Positions 7,634-15,555 of a stretch of 15,555 nucleotides of DNA are shown here, piece by piece. Position numbers and translations under genes: made by a program. How positions within the stretch are numbered: the stretch's first letter is position 1; each line of letters opens with the position of its first letter. Origin of the DNA: an uncultured Bacteroidales bacterium (lineage in GTDB: Bacteria; Bacteroidota; Bacteroidia; Bacteroidales; UBA932); assembly GCA_902461985.1 (NCBI GenBank), contig CABQAB010000015.1, positions 1 to 15,555 of the forward strand, in the 5' to 3' direction. The notes under the pieces were generated by a model. The model was not told the DNA's origin, did no database searches, and was given only the letters and a program-made list of their open reading frames with translations.

Positions 7634-8874
7634 GGAGCCTGTATTTCATTTTGTGTTTATTGGATGTCTTCGGCTGCACGGCTGTCGGGATTGACACCCG
7701 TGTATCTGTGGACATCGTACTGGCCGACACTGCACTGTCATCAAAATCTGCAAATCCGGACGAGAACACCATAAGGGACGCCAATATCTTCATATTCTCC
7801 GATGACGGATTTCTCGAAAAATCCATTTACCTAAAGGGGAACAGCTGTCCCGTGCTTTTGGTCAAAGGGCGGAAATACAGCATCCTCGCCTGCGCCAATT
7901 TAGGCTATGAAATAAAAAATGCGGACAGGGAAACGATTGAACAGCTGGAATTCCCTCTGGCCTACCCTGACGATTTTTCTACCGGCATGCCGATGTGCGG
8001 AACTGCAAAAAATGTGGAAGCCGGCGGGAAAATAACAATAGAAATGGAGAGACTATGTTCCAAAATAAGCGTCGCCTTTGACAGAAGCCGCCTGGACAGC
8101 GGCGTAAGCATGACAGTCAGCAGACTTGCCGTCGGAAATTGTCCGAGGAAATGCAGGGTCTTCGGACCGTCCGCCGTCACTGACCACGACGAATGTTTTA
8201 CGACCGGATTCGACAGAGACTATTCCGGATGCAAGGAACTGAACAAGACTCATGGTGACGGAATCAGCGGCGAAGTATCACTGTATATGCTTGAGAACAT
8301 GCAGGGACAGTTTCCCGGAGCCCCTCAGTCGGAATCAGAAAGAGTATTTCCTGAAGGTCATTCTGCGGCTGAACTCTGTTCCTATATAGAAGCCGAAATG
8401 GAATACAACGCCGACGGAGGTTCCGTAAAAGGCAGACTCAAGTATCGTTTCTATCTTGGAGAAAGTCTCAGGGATCTCAATGTCGAAAGGAACTGCCACT
8501 ATCACTTCACCATTGTTCCGGAAGGGAACGGGTTGAAGGAAAGCAGCTGGAGGGTGGACAAGACAGGACTGACCGCGGAAAGATATTTCGAGATGACTCC
8601 GAAAGGCTACATTGAAGCAGAAATCGGAGACATCATACATATCCGCTGCAGCTATTCTCCTCCATGGGCAGACTTTTATCCCGGAACGGAGGAATTGGAG
8701 GAGGATAAGGCAAGGGGAATTTACGATTATGAAATGGACGATGACGGGAAAGGGGTCATACTGACCATCACCGGCTACGGGTCAGGAATGGTGTATATGA
8801 GTGCCGGAGCTCCAGTCAATGAATCAGGACTGTTATATATCCACGTAAAAGGAACAGAGGAGAACGAATCATGA
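7597..8874 (+). CDS. Fimbrillin-like lipoprotein with C-terminal Ig-like domain (pilus accessory/adaptor candidate, DUF4906-like)
   Basis: This 425-residue protein has a strong lipoprotein signal: basic ERKRKSQR, a hydrophobic segment, and the lipobox VFGC (Cys27). Its N-terminal layout matches its neighbours: ANIFIFSDDG (62-71), YSILACANLG (94-103), MPMCG (131-135) and ERLCSKISVAF (151-161), plus SLYMLENMQG (228-237), the aromatic-x-x-EN motif of Bacteroidales fimbrillin/DUF4906 proteins. After NGLKESSWRV (311-320) comes an Ig-like domain (about 335-420, starting EIGDIIHIRC). The first 350 residues align by eye with the first 360 of the next protein, so the two are paralogues. Arg35 (DTR|VSV) could be a cleavage site as in type V pilins. 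The ATG at 7597 lies inside the upstream gene (37-nt overlap), and the good signal peptide supports this start. The stop overlaps the next ATG. The role as a minor pilus subunit is inferred. Confidence 0.65.
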   Translation: MERKRKSQRFVLRSLYFILCLLDVFGCTAVGIDTRVSVDIVLADTALSSKSANPDENTIRDANIFIFSDDGFLEKSIYLKGNSCPVLLVKGRKYSILACANLGYEIKNADRETIEQLEFPLAYPDDFSTGMPMCGTAKNVEAGGKITIEMERLCSKISVAFDRSRLDSGVSMTVSRLAVGNCPRKCRVFGPSAVTDHDECFTTGFDRDYSGCKELNKTHGDGISGEVSLYMLENMQGQFPGAPQSESERVFPEGHSAAELCSYIEAEMEYNADGGSVKGRLKYRFYLGESLRDLNVERNCHYHFTIVPEGNGLKESSWRVDKTGLTAERYFEMTPKGYIEAEIGDIIHIRCSYSPPWADFYPGTEELEEDKARGIYDYEMDDDGKGVILTITGYGSGMVYMSAGAPVNESGLLYIHVKGTEENES

Positions 8875-11800
8875 AGAACCAGATTATTGCGGCAGCCGCT
8901 GCAGCTGCATTGTTTATCGCCTGCACAAGGGAAAGCATCCCTGCAACCAACGGCTCTGCGGCCGGGGAGAAAGGGGAAATTGTGGAACTGTCCCTGAACC
9001 TGCTTTGTGGGAACGGGAATCAGGCAACGAAATCCGCCCTTTTTGAAGACGATGGAGTCACAGACCTCAACCTCTATGTCTGGAGGAACGGCATCCTTTT
9101 GGAACACCGCTACTATGACAACTTGGAAAAAGAAATCAGACTGTCCCTTGTCTGTGGAAGCGGGTATTCATTCTATGCTTTAGCAAACTGCGGCAGACGC
9201 CTTGAACCGGAGACTGCCGGCTGGAAGAACGATGAGGGCGCCATGAAGCAGCTATCCATCAATTATCCGGGAGAAAGCGGCGTGAAGGCACTCTGTCCCA
9301 TGGCGGGATCTGCTGTCGGAATTGAAATAGGCCAGTCAGTCCAGGAACGTCTGTCGCTCGAATTGGAAAGGCTGGTCAGCAGGGTTCGGCTGAATTTCAG
9401 AAAAGACATGGCACTTTCATCGTCCGGTCTTGAAATAACCGGCATACGTCTCCATGACGCCCCGGCATCCACACTGCCTTTCGGCGGCACCGGGAAAGCG
9501 GCTGAAGGAAATCTCTGCGACGGAGACTTTGCAAGCGACGCCGACCTTTCATTCATCAACTCCGGAGGGACAATCGACTTCTATGTGTTCGAGAACTGCT
9601 GGGGAGACCTGCTTCCAGGCAACACCGACCCGAAACAGAAAGTTCCTTCGTCTTTAGGAAACATGAGAGGCCCCACATACATCGAAATCAGCGCATCGTT
9701 CGGCACAAATTCCCTGATTACGGGACAACTTGTCTACCGGATTTTTCCCGGCAGGGATGCCACATGCAATTTCGACCTCAGGCACAATTCTTCATGTACA
9801 ATCAGCATTTTCGGCTCGAAAAACGGACTTGGTGAACTGAACTGGCAGATTGAGCCGGACATCACGTTCAACGACTTCCTTGCTGACTACGAAACCACAG
9901 CCGGACATCCGGGCAATGACTTGTACTTAGGTGAAATCTTCAAGGGAAGAATCTGCAGAATAGACAATTCCATAATCGACTATTTCGGAGGTAGCCTTGA
10001 AGCGGCGGCTGACGAAATCACTATACGCTGCATCGAAGACGGGACTTCTACGGGAGACCCTGTCATCCTGACAGTGAATGGCACTGACGAAGACGGAGGC
10101 ATATCCATAGAAGGAACCTGCCGGCGGGCAAGTGTTTCGGGATGCGCGTTCTGGATATGCGACAGCGAAGGCAGTCCTGTCACTAAAATCGCAGGAGACG
10201 TGCTTGTCCGCAAACCTGCAGTCGTTTTCTCCGATGAAAGCCGGGCCGACCGTCCTCATGCCACGGAATCCGAAAAAACCATCACCATAAACGGTGGTCC
10301 TGTCGGGCTGAATGTCTATTTCTGCGACAAGGCCGGCAACAATCTTCTGTCTGAAGCCGGGGGCTGTTACGATTTCGATGGCAGCGTGTTTGACCTGCGG
10401 ATTTACGACAACCACGATGACTGGGACGGAATCTATGAATTCGGTTGCATGGAAAGCGGAATCACGGACCGCTACGACAAAGACAGCCATGGGCTTGACG
10501 GGAGACCGATGTGCAGGACAAGCATTACGCTCACCAACGACGGACGGGAATACGACGTCAATAAAGACCTCTGGGAACTGGTCAGAAGCACACGCCCGAT
10601 ATGCCAGACCTTCCATGACAGCAGGCATGGTCTTGAGACACAGAATGTCTACGACGTGGATTATTTTCCACTGACAATCCATTACTGTGATGCAGCATTC
10701 GGCGGAAGCGAACTGGCTAAAGAATTAGGTGTCACGACCAACCAGTTCTTCTATGTGGAGAATCCCTCCAACATGTCTTTCCTTCTTACACATCTTGCAC
10801 TTGCAAAGCAGGGAGACAGCACTACCGGCAGCAACAACTACACCTGGCCGTCGAACATGAAATACTACGTATACACCTGTCCGTCCGGACTGAATCTTCC
10901 TGAATCACTCTACTTGCAGTATGCGGAAGCCTGTTATGAACAGCGGGACCATTACAGCTATGACGGGTGTTACGACATTGACGGGATGGACGGCAGTTGC
11001 GTCATATCGTTGAAAAACAACTTTGAGGATTTGCTTAAAGCACTCAATTATGCAGACGGCAAATACTTCTATAATACTTTCGGATATTACAACCCCAAGG
11101 GCAACCATGGGTACAAGCTGGCTGACGGCCTCAATCTCATGCTCGATGTGCGTTCGACAGAAGGCGACAGAATAAACTATAGTTACAGCATAGAACTGGA
11201 AAACGGAAGCATGGAATGCAGCTACGTCTACGACAATTACCCTATCAAATATGTCTCGACCTTCAGCAACGGTGCCAGGGGAAATTATCTGGACAGCCAC
11301 AGCACCGCCTACAACATCAAGAATCTGTATTCCGGCTACCCCGACCTGACCCCTCTCAACATTTCGGGCCTGATGCTGAAAAGCCGGGACATGAAGTTCG
11401 CCATTGCCAGTCCGGAAAGCACGTCGCCCTACTATTCAGTGCAATATTCAGGACCTGTGGAAGACACAGGCTTTCCTTTCGAGCTAATCTGCAACGGAGC
11501 GTGTTCATACCATGACAAAGGGACCAGAAGAGACCCTGTCACCGCATATCCGTCCACTAACTACCAGAAGACATCGACCGCAAAATCCAGACACATTTAC
11601 ACGGAAAACTTCACCGGCAGCGGCATCATGAACTGTTTCACGAGTATGTTCAACACCATTTACAAAGACAAATACACATGGCTGGGTACAGACGAAGGCT
11701 GGGACCACCACTCCCATCCGACAAGGCTCACCCTTTATCCCAAGATCAGCCAGTCCGTGAACGCAGACTGCAGATACCTCTACAATCTGACTTTCACTTC

Positions 11801-11930
11801 CCAGAACGTCCGGTATGCCAACAGCGGCTACTCTCCCGATGCCGACAGCAGCCCCTACTCCGTAAAGACTGAATTCAACTGCAAAGAGTTCCACAAATCA
11901 TTCACCCACACTATGATAGTGCTGAAGTAA
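8871..11930 (+). CDS. Large fimbrillin-like lipoprotein with unrecognised C-terminal region (candidate pilus tip adhesin, DUF4906-like)
   Basis: This 1019-residue protein starts at an ATGA overlap with the previous stop, a sign of translational coupling. The signal is short and alanine-rich, with lipobox FIAC (Cys18). Residues about 35-330 repeat the fimbrillin layout of the upstream proteins: DLNLYVWRNG (65-74), YSFYALANCG (99-108), LCPMAG (141-146), ERLVSRVRLNF (166-176), FYVFENCWG (237-245) and NGLGELNWQI (318-327). An Ig-like segment follows (about 335-450). The remaining region, about 470-1019, matches nothing I recognise. It is rich in Tyr, Asn, Asp, Gly and Cys, contains HDSRHGLETQNVYDVDYF-type polar stretches, and ends in a beta-like VLK with no sorting tail. 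About 30 cysteines occur in the whole protein, which for an exported protein suggests disulfides. In type V pili the largest, last-encoded subunit with an extra C-terminal domain is usually the tip. That role is inferred from size, order and architecture. Confidence 0.65.
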   Translation: MKNQIIAAAAAAALFIACTRESIPATNGSAAGEKGEIVELSLNLLCGNGNQATKSALFEDDGVTDLNLYVWRNGILLEHRYYDNLEKEIRLSLVCGSGYSFYALANCGRRLEPETAGWKNDEGAMKQLSINYPGESGVKALCPMAGSAVGIEIGQSVQERLSLELERLVSRVRLNFRKDMALSSSGLEITGIRLHDAPASTLPFGGTGKAAEGNLCDGDFASDADLSFINSGGTIDFYVFENCWGDLLPGNTDPKQKVPSSLGNMRGPTYIEISASFGTNSLITGQLVYRIFPGRDATCNFDLRHNSSCTISIFGSKNGLGELNWQIEPDITFNDFLADYETTAGHPGNDLYLGEIFKGRICRIDNSIIDYFGGSLEAAADEITIRCIEDGTSTGDPVILTVNGTDEDGGISIEGTCRRASVSGCAFWICDSEGSPVTKIAGDVLVRKPAVVFSDESRADRPHATESEKTITINGGPVGLNVYFCDKAGNNLLSEAGGCYDFDGSVFDLRIYDNHDDWDGIYEFGCMESGITDRYDKDSHGLDGRPMCRTSITLTNDGREYDVNKDLWELVRSTRPICQTFHDSRHGLETQNVYDVDYFPLTIHYCDAAFGGSELAKELGVTTNQFFYVENPSNMSFLLTHLALAKQGDSTTGSNNYTWPSNMKYYVYTCPSGLNLPESLYLQYAEACYEQRDHYSYDGCYDIDGMDGSCVISLKNNFEDLLKALNYADGKYFYNTFGYYNPKGNHGYKLADGLNLMLDVRSTEGDRINYSYSIELENGSMECSYVYDNYPIKYVSTFSNGARGNYLDSHSTAYNIKNLYSGYPDLTPLNISGLMLKSRDMKFAIASPESTSPYYSVQYSGPVEDTGFPFELICNGACSYHDKGTRRDPVTAYPSTNYQKTSTAKSRHIYTENFTGSGIMNCFTSMFNTIYKDKYTWLGTDEGWDHHSHPTRLTLYPKISQSVNADCRYLYNLTFTSQNVRYANSGYSPDADSSPYSVKTEFNCKEFHKSFTHTMIVLK

Positions 11931-11960
11931 TTGTTTTTGATGAGGGGGGGGACTGGAGTT

Positions 11961-12005
11961 CTGTCCGGAGTCAGACGATGAACGGTCTTGCAAAAAACCG
12001 GACAG
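11961..12005. terminator. Possible bidirectional terminator between convergent genes
   Basis: CTGTCCGG (11961-11968) and CCGGACAG (11998-12005) are a perfect 8-bp inverted repeat with a 29-base loop that can hold a small inner AGAC/GTCT stem. It lies between the convergent stops at 11930 and 12010 and is followed on the plus strand by a short T-rich stretch. The long loop and lack of a strong U tract make it a weak intrinsic terminator. A run of eight G (11944-11951) lies just upstream. Confidence 0.35.
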
Positions 12006-12009
12006 TTTC

Positions 12010-13065
12010 TCAGTTCTTGAGCCTCCACTTGCAGATTGTCACGCCGAAAAGCACAACCACTTTGTGAGGCACATAGTCATAAGTTTCATATTTGATGGCA
12101 AAAATGAATTCCAGAATCCTGGTCACAAGATGATGTCTGTCCTTTTTCTCAAATGTGAGCGTTCCATGCCGGATATAGCGGTCAATTGATGACTGGAGGG
12201 CCTCACTGCGGCTGTAGATGGACTCGGCGAGCCGGATGACTTCGGAACGGACATCAGCCGTAGTCCAGCGGACGGCAAGCCAGTAGCATGGCAGGAACAA
12301 CTCAGGGGAAAGCCGCTCGAACTTCTGCTTCAAGCCGTTGCGGAGGGCGAAGTCCTCAATGGCCATATAAGCGTGCAAGTGGTCAATCGCCCGTTTCGTG
12401 CCGCTGAAAGTGTTTGACATTATGGAACCTTCGTGCCGGATGTACAGATACAGCGGACGGCTGATGCAATACATCTTTTGCGCAACCAGAAAATACTGTC
12501 TCGAGAACTGGAAATCCTCATAGTAGATATTTTCGAAGCGGATGTTGCAGGATTCTATGAGGGAACGGCGGAAGAACTTGTTGCAGACAGAACTGTCGGC
12601 CTTTATCACCATATCGTCAGTTACAGGCTGCACTCCGTCTCCATGAACCGTATAATAGTCCGAAGTGGAAACAGGCACTCCGTCCCCGTTCTCCGTAACA
12701 AGCCTGATACTGAAGCGGACCATATCCACATTCTCCGCAAATGCCTTTGAAACGGTTTCGTATGCGTCAGGAACGACCATATCATCCGAATCGAGGAATG
12801 TAATCCATTCCGACTGAGATGCCTCGATACCGGCATTTCTGGATGCTCCCGGACCGGAATTCGGTCTGTTGATGATTCGGATCCTGTCATCCTCGGCCGC
12901 AAGCCTTTCGAGGATTTCTGCCGAGGAGTCTGTCGAACCGTCATTGACGCATATTATATCCAGATTGCGGTACGTCTGGTTCATTACGCTTCTGACGGAT
13001 TTTTCGAGATATTTGTCAGTGTTGTAAACGGGAATAATAACCGAAATCTTTTCATTCTGTATCAT
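12010..13065 (-). CDS. GT2-family glycosyltransferase
   Basis: This 351-residue cytoplasmic enzyme is expected to transfer a sugar from a nucleotide donor to a growing glycan. The GT-A fold is evident from ISVIIPVYNTDKYL (7-20), VNDGSTD (40-46), the GPGASRNAGI loop (71-80) and the metal-binding DSD motif at D92-D94 (FLDSDDMV). A moderately conserved acceptor-side region follows, and the C-terminus has a short hydrophobic patch (HKVVVLFGVTICKW) that may lie on the membrane. The donor and acceptor cannot be predicted. It is transcribed away from the second GT2 gene and convergent with the pilus-like operon, so it is its own unit in this window or the first gene of none seen here. The start at 13065 puts the first beta strand at residue 7, as usual for the family. 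Confidence 0.9.
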   Translation of the reverse strand: MIQNEKISVIIPVYNTDKYLEKSVRSVMNQTYRNLDIICVNDGSTDSSAEILERLAAEDDRIRIINRPNSGPGASRNAGIEASQSEWITFLDSDDMVVPDAYETVSKAFAENVDMVRFSIRLVTENGDGVPVSTSDYYTVHGDGVQPVTDDMVIKADSSVCNKFFRRSLIESCNIRFENIYYEDFQFSRQYFLVAQKMYCISRPLYLYIRHEGSIMSNTFSGTKRAIDHLHAYMAIEDFALRNGLKQKFERLSPELFLPCYWLAVRWTTADVRSEVIRLAESIYSRSEALQSSIDRYIRHGTLTFEKKDRHHLVTRILEFIFAIKYETYDYVPHKVVVLFGVTICKWRLKN

Positions 13066-13224
13066 AGGGGAAGCCTTGCATTAAAACCCGGCGAAGATAG
13101 TGAAACTTTTCGAGATTCCATGAAAGATGTCCAAAATCATCTTTTCGCTGCAACGTATTGCAACAATATGGGAGAATCGGCATCTATTAGGGATGTATGC
13201 ATTACTGACAATCCAGATTGAATC
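13066..13224. promoter_or_regulatory. Divergent intergenic region between two glycosyltransferase genes
   Basis: These 159 bp must contain promoters for both the minus-strand GT2 and the plus-strand GT2-glf unit. No good TTTG/TAnnTTTG pair is visible on either strand. The best minus-strand partial match is TATTGTTG. An imperfect tandem similarity of two GCAAC-TAT-like decamers lies near 13150-13170. No gene is seen here. Confidence 0.4.
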
Positions 13225-14217
13225 ATGACTCAAGACAAAGAAAAAACTGTTTCAATGCCCAAGGTTTCCATTTTGGTTCCATGTTACAACGTGGAAAAAT
13301 ATCTCCAGTGCATTGATTCCATTCTTGCACAGACACTTAAGGACATCGAGATTATCTGCATAAACGACGGCAGCAAAGATTCGACTCTCGAGATATTGCG
13401 CGATTATGCCGGACGGGATTCCCGCATTTCCATAATAGACAAAAAGAATTCAGGTTACGGCGCATCCATGAATATGGGCCTGGACAAAGTCTCCGGAGAA
13501 TATGTGGGCATTGTGGAATCCGACGACTACATAGAGCCGGAGATGTTCGAGAAGATGTACAACGCAGCAAAAAAAGACGATCTGGACATTGTCAGATGCC
13601 TTTTTAATGAAATAAACGAATTAAATGGTGAGAGAAGCCTGAGAAATGACGAAGACTGGGGAGCCTACAGATGCGGCGAGATTTTCAAACCGCTGACACA
13701 GAAGAGCATTTTCTGGATGCAGCCGTCTATCTGGGCCGGAATATACAGACGCAGCATGCTTGAGGACAACGGAATACGCTTCCTCGAGACTCCCGGAGCA
13801 AGCTATCAGGACACGTCTTTCGCATTCAAGGTCTATGCATGTGCAAAAAAAATGACAGTGCTTCCGTATGCCCTGCACAATTACCGTATAAACGAGAATT
13901 CTTCCGTGGCATCTGCCGGCAAGATATTCTGCGTATGTGACGAAGAAGCCGAAATCAGACGCTTCGCAAAAGCCAAAGGGATATTTGAGAAACTGAAAGG
14001 TGTCATGGCATTCAGGACTTTCGGATGTTACAAATGGAACTATAAACGTCTTTCCTACCCGTGCAAACGACAGTTTATCCGTCAATGGTCCAAAGAGTTG
14101 CGCCAGCAGTTTGCCGAAGGAAGCATCACGAGGGAGTATTTCTCCAGGGGGCGTTACCTGCGCATGTGGCTGGTGGCAAACTGCCCTAATCTGTTCTATT
14201 TCTCGAAACAAGTCTGA
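13225..14217 (+). CDS. GT2-family glycosyltransferase upstream of glf
   Basis: This 330-residue GT-A enzyme has VSILVPCYNVEKYL (14-27), INDGSKD (46-52), the NSGYGASMNMGL loop (75-86) and the metal-binding motif E98-S99-D100-D101 (VESDDY), which takes the place of DxD in many bacterial GT2 enzymes. The middle part (QPSIWAGIYRR, then YQDTSF) resembles capsule and O-antigen glycosyltransferases. The C-terminus is basic and aromatic and may touch the membrane. The ATG at 13225 gives ten residues before the conserved core; M11 (13255), with MPKVSILVP, is an equally reasonable start. The glf ATG follows the stop after only 2 bases, so the two are surely co-transcribed and this enzyme may use UDP-galactofuranose. 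That donor assignment is inferred from context only. Confidence 0.9.
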   Translation: MTQDKEKTVSMPKVSILVPCYNVEKYLQCIDSILAQTLKDIEIICINDGSKDSTLEILRDYAGRDSRISIIDKKNSGYGASMNMGLDKVSGEYVGIVESDDYIEPEMFEKMYNAAKKDDLDIVRCLFNEINELNGERSLRNDEDWGAYRCGEIFKPLTQKSIFWMQPSIWAGIYRRSMLEDNGIRFLETPGASYQDTSFAFKVYACAKKMTVLPYALHNYRINENSSVASAGKIFCVCDEEAEIRRFAKAKGIFEKLKGVMAFRTFGCYKWNYKRLSYPCKRQFIRQWSKELRQQFAEGSITREYFSRGRYLRMWLVANCPNLFYFSKQV

Positions 14218-14219
14218 AG

Positions 14220-15323
14220 ATGGATAAACAATACGATTATATCATTGTCGGAGCAGGTCTTTTCGGAGCCTGCTTCGCCTATATAGCAAAAAGGCAGGGC
14301 AGGAAATGCCTTGTAATAGACAGACGTCCGCATATGGGGGGCAATCTCTATTGCGAGAATGTCGAAGGCATAAATGTCCACAAATACGGTGCACATATCT
14401 TCCACACCTCCGACCGTGAAGTCTGGGAATTCGTGAATTCACTGGTCGAGTTCAACAATTACGTAAACTCTCCTGTCGCCAATTTCCATGGGCAGCTTTA
14501 CAATCTGCCGTTCAACATGAACACTTTCAACCGGATGTGGGGCGTCGTAACCCCTGCCCAGGCCAAGGAAATGATTGAAAGACAGAGGAAGGAAGCGGGC
14601 ATAAGAGAACCAAGGAATCTTGAGGAGCAGGCTATTTCATTGGTAGGCAAGGACATCTACAGGATTCTCATCGAAGGCTACACCGAAAAACAATGGGGAC
14701 GCAAGTGCAGCGAACTGCCCGCATCAATCATAAAACGCCTGCCAGTCAGATTTACTTACGACAACAACTATTTCAACGACCGTTGGCAGGGTATTCCCGC
14801 AGGAGGCTACAACCGTCTTTTCGACAAACTGCTCGAAGGCATAGAAGTGCGCCTGAACTGCGACTGGTTCGACGAGAGGGAAACGCTCAAGGAATGTGCT
14901 GAAAAAGTAGTCTACACTGGACCGGTAGACCGTTATTTCGACTATTGCTATGGCAAACTGGACTACCGTAGCGTGCGCTTCGAGACATCCGTCCTTGACA
15001 CGGACAACTACCAGGGAGTGGCGGTAATGAACTACACTGATGCCGAAACCCCGTATACCAGAATTATCGAGCACAAGCATTTCGAATTCGGCACCCAGCC
15101 CAAGACCGTGATTTCCAAGGAGTTCTCTTCGGAATGGTCGGACGGCAGCGAGCCTTATTATCCTGTCAACGACAGCCGCAACACCGAACTGTATGCGAGG
15201 TATAAAGCCCTCGCAGATGCCGAGACCGGCACGATATTCGGAGGCCGCCTCGCCGAATACAGATATTACGACATGCACCATGTGATAGCCCAGGTGCTTC
15301 ATCATCCTGAATTACGCAAATAG
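14220..15323 (+). CDS. glf: UDP-galactopyranose mutase
   Basis: This flavoenzyme interconverts UDP-galactopyranose and UDP-galactofuranose in the cytoplasm, supplying Galf for surface glycans. Its 367 residues match the usual length of bacterial Glf. Visible features are the FAD-binding GAGLFG (11-16), acidic D34 at the end of beta 2 with the MGGN motif (39-42), KYGAHIFHT (55-63), EGYTEKQWG (152-160) with the conserved Trp159, GIPAGGYNRLF (191-201), Arg281 in TRIIEHKHF, and the C-terminal GGRLAEYRYYDMHHVI (341-356), which holds conserved substrate-phosphate and FAD contacts. No key motif is missing. It lies 2 bp after a GT2 gene and 15 bp before a lipoprotein gene on the same strand. Mammals and most eukaryotic hosts lack Galf, so such glycans are typically bacterial surface antigens. 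Confidence 0.97.
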   Translation: MDKQYDYIIVGAGLFGACFAYIAKRQGRKCLVIDRRPHMGGNLYCENVEGINVHKYGAHIFHTSDREVWEFVNSLVEFNNYVNSPVANFHGQLYNLPFNMNTFNRMWGVVTPAQAKEMIERQRKEAGIREPRNLEEQAISLVGKDIYRILIEGYTEKQWGRKCSELPASIIKRLPVRFTYDNNYFNDRWQGIPAGGYNRLFDKLLEGIEVRLNCDWFDERETLKECAEKVVYTGPVDRYFDYCYGKLDYRSVRFETSVLDTDNYQGVAVMNYTDAETPYTRIIEHKHFEFGTQPKTVISKEFSSEWSDGSEPYYPVNDSRNTELYARYKALADAETGTIFGGRLAEYRYYDMHHVIAQVLHHPELRK

Positions 15324-15338
15324 CCAGAACCCCACATC

Positions 15339-15555
15339 ATGCAATCATTGTTGCAAGCAATCTGCAAGTCATTCATAATTCTGTCCTTGCCGGTTTGCCT
15401 ATTTTCATGCGAAAAACCCGATTTCGGACAGAATCAGGAACCTTGGGACGATGCCGTCACTGACTTCGACGCCGATTACCATTTTTATGTAACCATTGCC
15501 ACGATGCCGTCCCTGTATGCCGGCCTGCACGCCCTCTCCCACGACAAACCGTCAT
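15339..15555 (+). CDS. Lipoprotein of unknown function, 5' part only
   Basis: An ATG at 15339, 15 bp after glf, opens a frame that stays open for 72 codons to the window edge. Residues 1-23 form a hydrophobic signal with one Lys (position 10) and the lipobox LFSC, predicting lipidation at Cys24, followed by EKPDFGQ. The start of the mature part (WDDAVTDFDADYHFYVTIATMPSLYAGLHALSH) is acidic and then mixed. I do not recognise the family. The close spacing suggests co-transcription with glf, but a different role is possible. Confidence 0.7.
   Translation, partial: MQSLLQAICKSFIILSLPVCLFSCEKPDFGQNQEPWDDAVTDFDADYHFYVTIATMPSLYAGLHALSHDKPS

Noticed and set aside
9927..10682. A 251-codon minus-strand open frame inside the large pilus-like gene
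   Set aside because: It is antisense to a well-formed 1019-codon gene, and its composition (Val/Phe/Ile/Ala rich) is typical of complements of Asn/Asp/Gly-rich coding sequence. No promoter or domain was seen.
11944..11951. A run of eight G as a phase-variation tract
   Set aside because: It lies after the stop of the pilus-like gene and before a convergent stop, so length changes would alter neither a frame nor a promoter that I can see.
13621..14211. A 196-codon minus-strand open frame opposite the second GT2 gene, and a similar one opposite glf (14724-15305)
   Set aside because: Both lie antisense to confidently identified enzymes and show no recognisable motif or start signal.
1..15555. 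CRISPR array, tRNA, insertion sequence, toxin-antitoxin or phage-defence genes
   Set aside because: I looked for spaced direct repeats, cloverleaf-like segments, transposase motifs and small paired genes on both strands and found none.

Overview
The window looks like chromosomal DNA of a Bacteroidota bacterium, most likely a gut-type Bacteroidales. The signs are a starch-utilisation (Sus-like) set of GH13 lipoproteins, fimbrillin-superfamily lipoproteins of the type V pilus kind, promoter-like TAnnTTTG boxes, and A/T-rich start regions without clear Shine-Dalgarno sites. Base composition looks balanced, near half G+C by eye, so it is richer than classic Bacteroides. I cannot name the genus. 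No tRNA, rRNA, CRISPR array, transposase or integrase is visible.

Layout. Positions 1-6247 (minus strand) hold a three-gene amylolytic operon, transcribed towards position 1. It runs from a 906-residue multidomain GH13 lipoprotein with a SusE/SusF-like starch-binding domain nested in its catalytic domain, through a type I pullulanase lipoprotein, to a SusA-like neopullulanase/cyclomaltodextrinase lipoprotein cut by the window edge. Gaps are 19 and 55 bp. No SusC/SusD transporter genes are in view. A 291-bp A/T-rich divergent region (6248-6538) separates this operon from a plus-strand three-gene operon (6539-11930) of fimbrillin-like lipoproteins. Those genes overlap by 37 and 4 nt and share an N-terminal layout. 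The first resembles a pilus shaft or anchor subunit, the second an intermediate subunit, and the third (1019 residues) has a large unrecognised C-terminal region expected of a tip adhesin.

Positions 11931-15555 change theme to surface polysaccharide. There is a minus-strand GT2 glycosyltransferase, then a divergent plus-strand run of a second GT2 glycosyltransferase, UDP-galactopyranose mutase (glf), and the first 72 codons of an unknown lipoprotein. Glf makes UDP-galactofuranose, so this run probably builds a Galf-containing glycan.

Together the window encodes cell-surface functions: starch and glycogen breakdown, a probable three-subunit type V pilus-like fibre, and glycan synthesis. The least explained parts are the pilus-like trio, above all the C-terminal two thirds of its third protein, and the nested starch-binding domain in the large GH13 enzyme.
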